Positions 25,285 to 36,857 of a stretch of DNA of 64,000 nt are shown here, in pieces. The notes beneath the pieces were generated by a model. It was not told the DNA's origin, did no database searches, and worked only from the letters and a program-made list of their open reading frames with translations. A program made the position numbers and the translations under genes. Numbering within the stretch: position 1 is the stretch's first letter; every line of letters begins with the position of its first letter. This DNA is from Cyclospora cayetanensis (lineage: Eukaryota; Apicomplexa; Conoidasida; Eucoccidiorida; Eimeriidae), in NCBI RefSeq assembly GCF_002999335.1, contig NW_020312088.1:41988-105987 (forward strand), written 5' to 3'.

Positions 25285-28200
25285 CGTATCATGGATGTAC
25301 TTGGACAGCTGGAATCGCCACCCATGCTGCCTTCTTGCGTGATGCGCAGAGGAATATGCTGCCGCCTTTGGCGATTATGCAGAGGGTCTGGTGGCCTCCC
25401 TGGAGAGGCTTATCCAGATGCGGCAGCCACCAACCCAGGGAGGTGGGACTGCGAGGAGCTGTGGATGCCCTTGTAGCGTTTGTTCTGGCCAGCTGTGCCG
25501 TGTGCGGCTGGCGTGGCGACGAACGCTCATGGCTTTTGAAGTCGCAGTTGATAAGGCTGCGGCGGAGCGTCTGCCTACAGGTTCGTTAGTGGTATATGGT
25601 GTCATTTCACAGAAGAAAGTCTCCGTGCAGTGTTCAATTAGAATTACATGTATGTATAACCTGGTGGATTTCATAATGAGTTGACGTCCAGTGGTGGCCT
25701 TTTTTGTGCCTGCAGATTCCTCCGGAGAGGAGTCAGGTGAAGGCACCGTTGATTTAGCCACATGTAGGCGACCCGTTTCCACTACACGAAGCAACAAGGG
25801 AGGCTGGGAATGGTGCCGCATTTGTCCCTTGGGGTGCCGCATGCAATTTCGCTTGATTTTGCATGAGCTGTACCAGCCCCTTTCATTGACAAGGTCAGGC
25901 TTCCGGAGTGCTGTAGGCCAGATGCTGCTGAGGCTACGCCAGTACGTCATTTTGTCACCTCTAGCCGCCGTTTTTCTCATGCAACGGGTACGACAGATCA
26001 GACATCCGCATTCTCTAAGAGCGGGCGTGCCAGAAGCACGCAAGGAAGCCGACGACGTGGAGGGCTGCAAGGGGGCCCGGTCTTCGCACGTGCATAGCTG
26101 GGCTACGCGGGATTGGGCAGAAGCGTGCTTGCAGCGGCGGAGACAGAGCCTGACCTCCAACGAGTCAGACATCGTAGTAACTAGCGGCGACCTCGACAAG
26201 AGCGTCACCCGGCTGTCCATGCTTTCAACTAATCTGTATCGACCACCAGCAACTAGGGCCTCGGAAGAAAAGATATGTCCTATGTCTGCAGTTGATGGCG
26301 GGCATTGTGAGGCCATCCCATGGCTGCCGGAGGCAGTGGACAACACAGAGGTGGCAAAATATGCACCTGAGCAATTGCGCCTTCTTTTAGGAGCAATACC
26401 GTTGCATAAGGGCTTGGTGTCTCCACGTGGCGCCGAAAGAAATGTGATACGGGCAGCAGCTGCGTCTGGCGTTGTGGGTGATCACGAATATGAGGAAGAG
26501 GACACGCACAGCCCGCGCTATAGCTACCCTGTTTCACTTGCTTCTTCGCAAGTTCCATCAACGTGTAGCACGCCGCCAGCACAGTCCAGACGTCCCCGCA
26601 TAGGCCGGTGTTTTGCGGTGCCCCGTAATGCTGGTTCCCAAGGGAGTGATGGAGCCTCTGGAAATTCCTCATCCGCAACTTCACAGGAATGCGAACTTCA
26701 TAACCATTGCGATGGGAATGGGAGAGCTCGCAGAGGCCGGACTTTTGATAGTGAGGCATCGAGGTCTTTGATGTGATTGCCTTGGGCCCAGATGATTGCT
26801 GTGCGGCTATAATTTTGCCATTTAGGCTATGCACTCACAGATTACAGGGAGAGGTACTTTGTGGAATGCAGCGCCTTGTTTGAGTATGAACGTAAACCAC
26901 TTGGCAAAAGCAGTTTTTATGCATATACGTACAGTATGTGCCACTTATTGCTCGCAGGAGATGATTGTGGGAGATTTGGAAATGGCGGGGACGGATACGG
27001 TGGAGATGGAGTGGATGTTTCACCCCGCAGGCTTCGTCGAATGCCACGAGCGCGGCTAACATCGGATGAGCTCCACGCAACGCCAGCGCGCCTTGCAGAA
27101 ATTTCTCGGAGAGTCATGCCTCTGGTGCCGTGGTGGTGGGGGGACTACATCAAGACAGGGGCTGCACAGGAATCAGCAAGACCAGACTCGAGGACTTTAG
27201 ACAGCAACGAGTGCGATTCCGACAGCTCTTCGTCTGTGAGTTCTACCATTTCACTCGCAGCAGCTCCTCACTTATTTCGCATTCCTTACGAACCGATGTT
27301 AGAGGCCTCCCAGTCAAGTGCTGGCGTCAGTGCTGGGCAAGTGCAAAATGCGGGAACGGGGACTACAGTGGCACAAACGAATGATGCTCTCACCAGCCAA
27401 AACCGAATAGGGATTTCCATGGCCTTCCACGAAGGAGCGGATGCCGTGGGTATCCACAGCGGAGACCTACCCATCGAACTGATTCATGCTGCTGCCGAGC
27501 TTGTGGACAGTTTGGATAACTGGCCTTTTGAACTGGGGGAACGCCAGACTACTCATTCCATTGGGCTGCCTCGCGGCCATGGCCTGCTTACAACTGAGCA
27601 AATTTTGGGGCTTCATATAGACACTACGGCACCCGCTTCCAATGCTGCAGGAGTACCAGGCTCCGGCCAGCAAGGAAGAAAGGCAAAGCAACAGAAGGGC
27701 CCTGTGGACTCGTCCTTAGTTGGGTTGCAGCCGGGAAGTAGCCAGGGCATCTTGACGTTCGTTTCGTCCATCCTGTGCACCCCGTCGGATGGTGAGGTCG
27801 AGTGTGTAAAGGGATTTGAGTTGCTAGAAGGAGTCCTGAACACTCTTTTCGACTCCACCAACGGCCCCATAGACCAAAGCCTTGAGGGTACGCAACGCGT
27901 GTCCTGTTGTAGGCCGTCCGAGGATGGGTCTGATGGCCTCAACACCTCCCTATATTAAAGACGAGTCAAGTGCTGAAGCGTAATTGCGTCATTCTGAGAG
28001 GATAAAAGCTGTTTGTGTAGCTTATGCTGTTGTTTCACTTGTATGTGGACGTTTTGGAGTGCCTACAGGGGCCACAGATACTCGGAATGGCACACCCCAT
28101 ATCTCAGACCCGTTGGACTTCAATTCGCGCATGCAGGTTAGTGCAACCAATGTTTTCAAGACGAAGACTGAACATGAGGACGCATCGAAGGTACTTTCTG

Positions 28201-29685
28201 AGGCTGCTCGACGCACAGATAATGCCACACCAGTATATTTGGATGTCACTACGCCTCTCCTTCGCTCGTTAGCAGCTTCTGCGACGCCTGCAGCGGAACC
28301 CACGCAGGACCGACTGGCTGTGGACGATTTCTACGCCCTTCCTTTATTGAAGCGAGCCGTCTCCTACAGAGATACTTACGAGCCGTTTGACAAGGACTAT
28401 ACAGATGTGCAGATACGATGTACGTTTTTTGTGCCAAGATGCGTAGCTATGTTCTGCCACATTGGGCACCAAGCGAGCCCTTGCTAGATACAGCGGTTGG
28501 TAGTCCTCGTAAATTGATTTTCTTCGTGTGACTCGCACGAATAATACACGCTCGGAGTGTAAATATTTACGCCTGTTCAACGGCATGTCGAATGCGCTGT
28601 GTGGGCTTTGTGCAGTAAAGCCTTTGAGGGCTTTTGGGGTAAAACAGCAGCGCTACTCACGCTTCAGGCGTCGCTCTTGGAGGCAGTCTCCACAGAGTAG
28701 TGGCAGTTCTCCACGTGGCAGCTCTCACGCATCTTCTCGCTCCCAGGGGTCAGCCGCACTTGACCACACAAAGGGCGTACGAGGCGGTACTGGGTGGGGA
28801 GAAATGGAACATGAAGTGCATACAAACCAAGCTTGCAAGGCTTTGGTTTATCTCGATAGTATTTTCGGCTCCCATGTAACGAATATCAAGTCATATCTTT
28901 CGAGTTTAGACAGACCGAAGGCCCACTGTGCTATCCTTTTCGCCTTTGCAGCACATTCGTGCTTGTCCAGTGATGCATCGGGCTGATGCTGACAAACTTT
29001 GTGCCTCTTATCTGTCTGCAGGACACGGTTGGGGACAGTGGCATCGTTAGGAGAACGTTCAGGGACAGTGCGGATTGGTGGCAGACGTGTAGTGGTTCGG
29101 AATGTGGAGGGCGTTCCTGTATGGGCGTCTCAAGAGCCGGGTACTGGCGGTCTCTCTGACTTCTCTATTTCCCGCTGTAGCATGTCTGTAGATTCAAATC
29201 TATCAAGCCGCGGTGTGAGCGTTTGCAGCCGAGCCACTAGCAACGCAGGGTCTACTTCGGACACTTCACTACAAGGTGGTGCGGGCCCACAGAGTTCCAG
29301 CGCTCACGAGCGAGGTGCTGCACGCCAGAGACGGGGGAGGAGTCGGCCTGCCCCCGGTGGTCGAGGCCAGGGTGGGGGTGGCAACTCCTCCACTCCCACA
29401 GGAGTCTACCTCGACGTTGCACGCAAGCTTTGGCGCTGCCAGTGGAGAGAGAACGGCAGATTTAAGACGAAAAGCTTTCCGTTGAATCAGTATAAGACTC
29501 TGAAGGAGGCACGTAGAGCCTGCGTCGTCTTTCGTTGCTTGATGGGAGGATGGGAGGTGCAGCCTGCATGGCTTGGGGATGATGAGGGAGGGGACATTGA
29601 CGCTTCAGATAATCCCGAAAGCCTCCCCGCATCCTCCGGAGGTGATGCAGGTGTAGAAACAATTCCTCCAGAAGCCACTACCTGA
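23437..29685 (+). CDS. Large ApiAP2 DNA-binding protein, seven exons, 1687 residues
   Basis: Exons: 23437-25111, 25350-25580, 25716-26750, 26958-27887, 28069-28419, 28616-28793, 29022-29685. All junctions fit GT-AG and the frame closes exactly (5064 nt). A single AP2/ERF-type domain lies near the C-terminus (about residues 1594-1645): GVYLDVARKLWRCQWRENG, followed by KTKSFPLNQY and EARRACVVFR. This has the three-strand/one-helix layout of apicomplexan AP2 factors, which are nuclear sequence-specific regulators. The rest is low-complexity: a Gln-rich coiled stretch at about 110-135, Ser-rich patches, and a short Cys cluster (SCGCPCSVCSGQLC) encoded by exon 2. The start is an ATG in good context (GAAATGG) with no longer in-frame extension seen. 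Introns 1-5 are all phase 1; intron 1 carries a (TA)n run. Exon 6 boundaries are the least certain. Confidence 0.88.
25249..25281. repeat. (TA)n microsatellite in intron 1 of the large ApiAP2 gene
   Basis: About 15 TA units between the phase-1 donor at 25112 and the acceptor at 25349. It gives the reading frames over it a meaningless Ile-Tyr repeat, which supports its intronic position. Confidence 0.9.
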
Positions 29686-30378
29686 GCGGCCAGTTTCAGC
29701 AGTACTACTTCTTGTCTATGGAGAGGGGCATTGGTTTGCACCGTTTCTTTAGGGGTTATCTTCCAATGATTGTGTCCCTTCTAAACTTTCTGCTGCCATC
29801 CAAGCGGAACCATGTCATGTGTGGGGCATTCGCGGCGCGCGAGGCTGTAAGCAACGTGCAGTTACCGCTGCTCGAATTATGAAGCAGTTGCTCTTTGTAC
29901 CATTGTATGAGACTACTGTTTAGCTGCTTCAAACTTTTCATCCTTTGCTCTGACCTTAACGGTCGAACCAACAAGGCGTATGATGCCTATCTTGAATTGG
30001 CAAAAATTTTAACAAAACCCAGGACGTACCTAGTTGGGTTGTGCCTTAAAGCCACGTTACCGGCTCCGCACATGCTCGTATTTTGCCGAGCTTTGAGGTA
30101 TTGCTTCTGGTGTTTGGAGCGTGTAGTTAGTCCGTCAATTTTCAGCAAAGTATATTTCCGGAGCGCATCACAAATCGTGCGTCCGAACCCGCAAAATTGT
30201 GCGGGGAGAATCTGAGCTACATTCCGCGAATCTACGGCGAGAACTGCTGCTGTAGAGCGGCTGTACAGGCTACGAGCCTCGATTTCAAGTTATGGATAAG
30301 GAGATAATCCGCTAGGAATCTTTGCAAAAACATAGCGGGCCGGCAACTGGCAAATAGCCGAACAAAATGTCCAGGTCG
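29686..30378. other. Convergent intergenic region between two ApiAP2 genes
   Basis: 0.7 kb between the two stop codons. Only short frames (106 codons at most). It must hold both 3' ends. Confidence 0.5.
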
Positions 30379-31587
30379 CTACGTTTTCATGCGTGTACTT
30401 GAGAATGGTCGCTGCTGCTGCTGGTTAGGGTTTCTTGTGGGCCGGCTGACATCAACGATCGATGCTGTGTTGGAGGCTTCGGCATCCCAGTCTACGCCAG
30501 TATCCGTTGGTCTGGAGACGACGCAATTCAAGAGATCTCTAAGGGCGTCTGGTTCTTGGTCAGGCAATGCGTTCGGTTCAACGAGAGGCTCTGGTTCTTC
30601 AAAACTACTAGATGCCATTGACACAAGACGACTCGCTCCTGAATTCTGTGCTTCTACCGCTTGCCCTTCCAGGTATACCATGCCTGCGCTGAGGACCGGC
30701 GACAGTGCCAACAGCACATCGGCCAATTCCCCGTTCTTGTGCTGTCGTGCAAAAAGTTCTGCGGCTTGAGCGTGCCGCCTCATCACGGGTGACTGCATTG
30801 ATGTGACGCTATGAACTGATGCGGATGCGGTATAGGCTCGTGCCAGGAACTCTGCGTAAGTTGCAGGAGGGGGTATTGCTGAGGCTTCACGAAGTTCAGC
30901 TGGGGTATATGGTTCACTTGTCATGTCAGGTGGCCCCTGGCCTCCTGCGTAAGTGGTAGTACGACGATCTGTCTGAGTTCCGGCATTTGTCTTCCGTCTG
31001 ATAACTCTTTGACGGGCTCTCCTACGACGGATGATCGAGCCTACGACTGGCCTGCGCCTCTCGTGGCCGTCCTCTCCATCTTCCCCTGCAGTGTGTGCTT
31101 GTGTGACTTCGTCTAATTCCTGGGCAGTTGGATGCTCATCGTCTGTGTCCTGCTGCTGCGAATCTTCACGATTGGCAATGGCCCCTTCCTCCCGAGTTGC
31201 GTCCACCTTCAGCCTTTCAATTGCATCAAAAGCTTCGTCCGCATCAAGCGGCCACCCCTGGATGCGGTTGCGTTCCTCTAGAGCCATTGCCCTTGCCCCA
31301 AAAAATCCATACCGGCTGACAGGGAAGTGCTTTTGCACTTGCTTATTCTGCTCATTCTTCCAGTAGGAAATCCAACGAATCTGATTGTGGTCAAACGTCA
31401 AGCCCTGAACCCGTGGGGTCTGTCTAGCCAAGTTCCTATAGAGCTTCCTTTGATGCATAGGAAGGCCCCTGACGGTCTTTGGGGGTTTCGGCCTGGGCGG
31501 GAGAGTGCGCGGAGAGGCGGTTGCAAACGGCTGCACATCAGGCGCTGGTGCAAAGACCGGCTCCTGAATTTCTTCAGTGATTGACAT
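30379..31587 (-). CDS. ApiAP2 DNA-binding protein, intronless, 402 residues
   Basis: One continuous minus-strand frame. The AP2 domain lies at residues about 61-110: GLTFDHNQIRWISYWKNEQ, then KHFPVSRYGFFGARAMALEE. The conserved W-I-S-Y-W strand and the YGF-x-x-AR helix start are intact, so DNA binding is expected. A proline-rich, basic leader (about 20-50) precedes it. After the domain come acidic/Gln patches, a basic cluster RRRRARQRVIRRK (about 187-199) that could serve as a nuclear localisation signal, and a tail ending in a QQQQ run. It is tail-to-tail with the large ApiAP2 gene 0.7 kb away. Target motif and stage cannot be inferred from the sequence. Confidence 0.88.
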   Translation of the reverse strand: MSITEEIQEPVFAPAPDVQPFATASPRTLPPRPKPPKTVRGLPMHQRKLYRNLARQTPRVQGLTFDHNQIRWISYWKNEQNKQVQKHFPVSRYGFFGARAMALEERNRIQGWPLDADEAFDAIERLKVDATREEGAIANREDSQQQDTDDEHPTAQELDEVTQAHTAGEDGEDGHERRRPVVGSIIRRRRARQRVIRRKTNAGTQTDRRTTTYAGGQGPPDMTSEPYTPAELREASAIPPPATYAEFLARAYTASASVHSVTSMQSPVMRRHAQAAELFARQHKNGELADVLLALSPVLSAGMVYLEGQAVEAQNSGASRLVSMASSSFEEPEPLVEPNALPDQEPDALRDLLNCVVSRPTDTGVDWDAEASNTASIVDVSRPTRNPNQQQQRPFSSTRMKT

Positions 31588-34150
31588 TTCCGAGAAAACA
31601 GCTTAAAAACGACAAGAATTTGGCTTTGATGCCGGTGTGTCCTCAAATACGCCGGCTTTCCTCTGAGATAATGGCGATGGAGGGGCATCAACTGTACCGC
31701 AAAAAATCCTTAAACCAGCTAGCGCGGGAACGATGCTAGCTTCCCTTCCATGACCTCAACAGTCTCAGGGTCTCAATAGCGCTAATAAAAGGAAGTGTTT
31801 TTCTTTTCAGGCACGGAATTGGGCCAGGACCAGACTGGGGCACAATACTAAGACTGCCGCACCGGACTTGACGTAATGGGCAGGGCACCTGATTTGGCCA
31901 ACAAACCCTCTCAAGAGCCACATTAAAAAAGGATAGTGGGCTAAGCGTAAGGCTATCGAAGTAAAAGATACTTGCTGCAGATGACATCACTACCAGCACC
32001 CGCGGCCTTAGTCCCTATCGCCACAGTTCAGAACCAGTGATGTTTCCAGTATGCTAGAGGAACAGAGCCTCCTCAAATGCATCTCAAAGAGCTTCTACTT
32101 AAAACAAATTAAGATCTTTTTAATAAAATAGAAGAAGACAACTTCACCAAGTAGCCATGGTCAAATGGTGGTCAGTTTGGCTCAGGCCGGTAGTGGTGTG
32201 GCGGCAAGCCTCTCAGTGTTTCTTAGGTGCCGTGGCCACCCGCTGCGGCAGCACCCAGGGTCGCTTGAAGAGAATTATGAAACTCATAGCTGATGAAAGA
32301 CATGTAAACTTCCTTCTTTAGAGCGTATCAGCCATACACACAGTTTTTGGACACCAACCACGTGGAAGACCAGGACGGTCCACTGCGCAGGCGACCCGTA
32401 TGTACCATCTACCTTTTAGGAAATGAAGACTCTAGCAGATATTCCTACCATACCTGTGGAATTTATTCAATAATAAAAAGTGTAGATTTTGATGGGTAGA
32501 TGAAGCGTAGCTTCTAATTGTAGGGGGGCAACGAATGGTCCACCCGTCTTGGGTAGAGCGGAGGTGGGCTGCCATGCTATTCAGAAACAAGGCTGATGGG
32601 TAATTTAGAGGGCAATGTCATCGCATGCTACACAACACTTTAGATGCGACGTGCTAATATGGCGCGTTCGACCAGGTTGTATACCGGCCCTACGGCTAAG
32701 TTTCCTTGAATGGTCATCACGTCTCGCCCGTCTTTCCACGCACGAAGAGGATCAATAACAAACCAACATATGCCATGCATTGACGCTCCATACTATTGCA
32801 CAAGAAGCAACAAGGTGGATGCTGTGACAGAGTTCGCATCATTTGGACAGCACTACCCACGGTGGGGACTGCCAAAGGAACACCACTCAGGGTTGATTGC
32901 GCACGCTGCCAGAAAGATGAACATCTTTCCCACGTGTGCAAAACTAAGCATTAGCATATATGATTTATCGGAGGAAGCGAAGATTTATTGGTCCCACTAT
33001 ATATAGTATTGGAACGGGTCCTGCTCAGGCCGTAAGGCAGTGTACCCAGGAAGACGAATATGCTAGGAAACGCATGTGGATTGTCAGCTAGCGCTGTGTA
33101 CACTAAGGGGCTGGCGTACAGTTCTCAATTTTGGGGTTCTCGCCGTAGAACAAGACAGCTAAGCTCATTACACAACTAGCAATTGTCCATGTAGGAGCTT
33201 ATTTGTGAGCCCCCCTTCAAAGCCAGCTATAACAAACTACTTCCAAAACTGTATTGCAGGTACTATTCAAATTCCCAACTTGTGTGTGGCATTTTTACTT
33301 CAAGGACGCACAGGCGCTGGCCGTCCACGTACTCGGCCCAGCAGTTTTGACGTGAATATGCAAACAGCTAAACCTCAACACCTTCTAGGTGACGTTCTAA
33401 GCGGCGCATTATTATTCAAGCATTTCTGCTGATGTGACGGCGCCAGAACCATAGGGATATCCGCAGTGATGACCAGCTTCCTGATGCATCGACCTAGGAA
33501 AATAAATCCTCCGGTATCGGCCAGCATGCATCCCACTTCCTGCGTTCCATCCAAAGCGCGGCACAGTATTAGAGGACCTTTACCAAAACACCAGAGCAAC
33601 CCCATTAACGCAAAGTAACAAGCACAGAGATTCTAAGCGGACAAGTTTATCAACACAGTGGAGCTGGGCACAGAATACATGCACGCACATACAGGTTTAC
33701 AAGGAGCATGCTGGCACAGTACCAGGTAATTAGGCACAGCACTGCCGGCCACGCACGAGTGCTCCTTAAGATGAGCGCCCTGAGGTCTCAAGCTACATTA
33801 GCACCTAGGGGAAAACGCCCTCTGTCCCCACCAGCACGTAGCAGGTGCTCTACACAAAGAACGCATATGCACAACCGCTACTATCACGCAAAGCAGTATC
33901 GCTGAAAAGGCCGATAGCTACCCGTTTTATGCCGCATATAGCATTTGAGTCAATGCGAGAAATAAACGCCACTCCTTAATTCATCTGTAGCTTCCTGCTT
34001 TTTCTGCTGGCCCCTTCTGGGACCCTCTGATGCGCTACCGCTTCGCACTCGGCCTTTCTCGCAGATGCTGGCTCGGTGAGGAGCCGCAAGTGTACGCGGC
34101 CACTGCAGCGAACTAAGAGCTGTCCTATGCGTCCTGATTGGAAGTGCGTG
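31588..34150. other. No gene recognised
   Basis: Upstream flank of the 402-residue ApiAP2 gene and beyond. Frames are short (98 codons at most) and unsupported. No repeat family stands out. Confidence 0.4.
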
Positions 34151-34250
34151 TAGAGGTATGGGTGCACTGCTTCTGTTATCGCCGTGGCAGGTGTTTACTT
34201 CCACTTGCTTCTCTTTTGATGCCGGTTTTCTCCGCTCGCAGTATGACTGC

Positions 34251-34397
34251 TGGGCCTGCATTGCTACTATGTTAAGTGAGGGGAAGCAGTTCCAAGGAAC
34301 AAAATTGCCTAAAGTCTCTGAGTACGCAAAATACGGCAAACCAACGCGCTTGGATATTGAGCCAAAATTCACAGCATCAGATGGAGCAGCAGTAAGC
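34251..34397 (+). CDS. Candidate internal exon of an unresolved gene
   Basis: A pyrimidine-rich CGCTCGCAG acceptor precedes a 49-codon frame containing KQFQGTKLPKVSEYAKYG and RLDIEPKFTASDGAA. It ends at a strong GCA|GTAAGC donor in phase 0. The next plausible phase-0 acceptor is at about 34883 (TTCATTGCAG). The composition looks protein-like, but I recognise no family and cannot find a start or an end. A long minus-strand frame also covers this place. Confidence 0.25.
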
Positions 34398-36788
34398 AGC
34401 CCAAGCCCTTCGGTGCCTCTTGAGTTGGCAGACTGCGAGAGGGAATTCGTTTCTGTTTTTGCATTGTTACTATGGCGGTGGAGGGCCGGCAAAAGTGATG
34501 ATCATGTAGTGCCTTCTAGGGTTCTGTGCAATAAGCCGTACGGTCTTCCATCTTCCTGCAAAAATCGATTGTCGTTGCGTTTTTGGAACTGGTCATGCAG
34601 CAGGCCAGCCGCGGAGGCCTCTGCACGGCTGATAGCTGCAGTCCTCCTCTTTGTGTTCTTTATGTCAGGACCTTAAAACGCTTCCACAGAACAACGGAAT
34701 TTAAGGTGGTTTGTTGCTGATGCAGCGGTGTCTAAATCTTGAAGCTCGTCCTGGAGGTGCTGGTGCTGCCCAGTGAGTGCAGCCTTTGCACAGGTCTTTT
34801 GCCACTTTGGCTGCTGGTATTTATCGTGCTTCCTAAACGGAATAGTGATAAAGGTCAAGTAGTTTCCTGAATTTCATTGCAGGCCAATTCGCTCAGCTCA
34901 ATCGAACAGGGGCGGCCCACCTTGGTTTCCGCTTCGTTGTCTTTCGGTTGCGTCATTAAGAAGCAGCTTTGTATCGGATGCGTCGGAAGCGGAATGCACT
35001 ACTACCTACTGGGTAGGACCATGCTTTTGGACCTGCTTAACTGCCTTTGGCCCCGAAGAGAAAACCAGAAGGCGGGAATTGGGTTGTATGGGCATCAAAA
35101 GGCGCCAGGAGACTTATCAAAGTTCAAGGGCCCCTGACAACGTTCAACAAACGCGAAGCTACGAGAATTTCGAGTACGTGCTCACACAAATACGTGCCTG
35201 CTGTGAGGCCTGGTGGCTGTGCAGTGAACGCAACAGCAGCGCGTCAACACCTAAACCCGATGCAGCACCAGCACCTGGTGCGTTCATCTTCACACCTGCC
35301 GAAGTTTCATGTTTCACAGCCAAGTGTGGCATGAACTTGACAGTCCTTTTCTCATAAGTGCTGCTACTGCCTCCAAATGGGCCAAGGCCAACGCAGCGCC
35401 TCTGGTTTGGCGGGCTGGATTGCAGTTGCTGCCATCTGCTGCTGCCCATGCTGGCGCAGAAAAGAGCAGCTGTGCACACGTACTGAACGTATAGCCAGCG
35501 ACCCGAAGCAGCTCTGAAAAATGTGCACCGGCTTCCTACACTACACTACAAAAAGTGCCTTAAGGATGGCGTGACTAGGCGGCGCGAAGTGTATGCAAAT
35601 AGATAGCACAATCAACGGAGCTGGTACGGCAACCATCATTGGGAAGACGTCAAAGCACATGAATTCGGAGCACAGCAGCTTGGAAGAAACTTATAATGCT
35701 GCGGCGAGGAGCCAGGTGGAGGCACCTGTGGGTTGCACTGTCGTTACACACATGACAACTCTCGAAGCGAAGCTGATTGTATCAACAAGTTAGTCAGTGG
35801 GAGTTTCTGCATGGCATTTAAACGGAGGGAAACAGGAGACAAACAGTGCATACCTTACATGGCTCCTTTATTTGTCTCCATTGCGATTGTTGAGCGGTCT
35901 GTCTACATTCCATTGCCATTAACGCCACTGCAGAGGGTCATATGCACACCTAGCATCGAAGGAGGAGGCTTAAGGAGCTGAGATGCTGAAGATAACAAAT
36001 ATTAATTTGTGTTATGCAGACTCCCAATCTATGGTATCGAGTCAGCAGTAGACCGGAATGGAGGAAGGGTTACGCATTTGAAGAGACAGGAAACAAATTT
36101 GCTAAAGCGTTATACTTTCCTTCTGTGTTCTGGCATATCGCTATAAAGCAGAAGGTAAAAACGCTAGTTACCTGTGGGGCGGCAGCACGTATTGAAGACA
36201 CCGCAGCAGGTTTATGCCTTGCGGCTAGTGCACTCAAGCAGCAACTCCAGCAATAAGGTGTTAAACCGACATATCTTCGTATCTCTACTAAAGAAGAGAA
36301 TGAAAAACGAAATACCGGGCCCTGGTCACCATGGTCCTGCATCTTTTCAACGCTTCAGCCTTCGCTGCTGCAGTAACACCCACGCCACCGTTCGACGGCC
36401 GTCTAGGGGCCCTCCTCCGAAGCCCTCACGCTGAAGCCGTGTTGGAGGCGCTTAGAACACATTGAAATCTCTGGCAAGAATTCGAGGGAATGATTTAAAA
36501 ATGGCATATGCTCTGTTATAAGTGAGGAGGGTCCGTGGTAGCAAGACCTGGAAGGAGTTGTTGGTCAGCTTTGCCGGATGACACACTCCTTGTCTTTCTT
36601 TTCCTGTGCCTCTTCTCGCTCTCTAAAGCTCCGTACACATATCGATTCGTGCTTCTCTACCTCTCCTTTTGCGTGGCGCCTCGTCCACTTCCTACGCAAA
36701 AGCCCTATGGGGGGCACGTTGCAGGTTATGCGTAGGTGTAAGACAGGCGTTTCATCGTAACGCTTTACTATAGGGAAGCCCTAGGGAA
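34398..36788. other. Unresolved region with weak coding signals
   Basis: Overlapping frames on both strands at 35047-35479 (plus: NFEYVLTQIRACCEAWW; minus: KFMPHLAVKHETSAGVKM) look better than random. No splice chain or family supports one strand over the other. The remaining part holds only short frames. Confidence 0.25.
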
Positions 36789-36857
36789 ATGCAGGGTCTC
36801 AAGAAGCTGGCAAAGGAGAAGGCGGCCGCCTTGGTGCAAGTGGCTTCAGGCCACGAG
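36789..36857 (+). CDS. Candidate first exon of an unresolved gene
   Basis: ATG followed by 23 lysine/alanine-rich codons (QGLKKLAKEKAAALVQVAS) and a phase-0 donor GAG|GTGCGT. The amphipathic start resembles the N-terminal helix of BAR-domain proteins, but downstream exons with a BAR signature were not found. Further exon-like pieces on the same strand at about 38440-38500 and 38555-38610, each with an acceptor and a GTAGGC or GTATGC donor, might belong to it. Very tentative. Confidence 0.25.

Noticed and set aside
25375..26346. 323-codon minus-strand frame
   Set aside because: It overlaps exons 2 and 3 of the ApiAP2 gene, whose plus-strand exons close in phase. The minus frame has no recognised domain.
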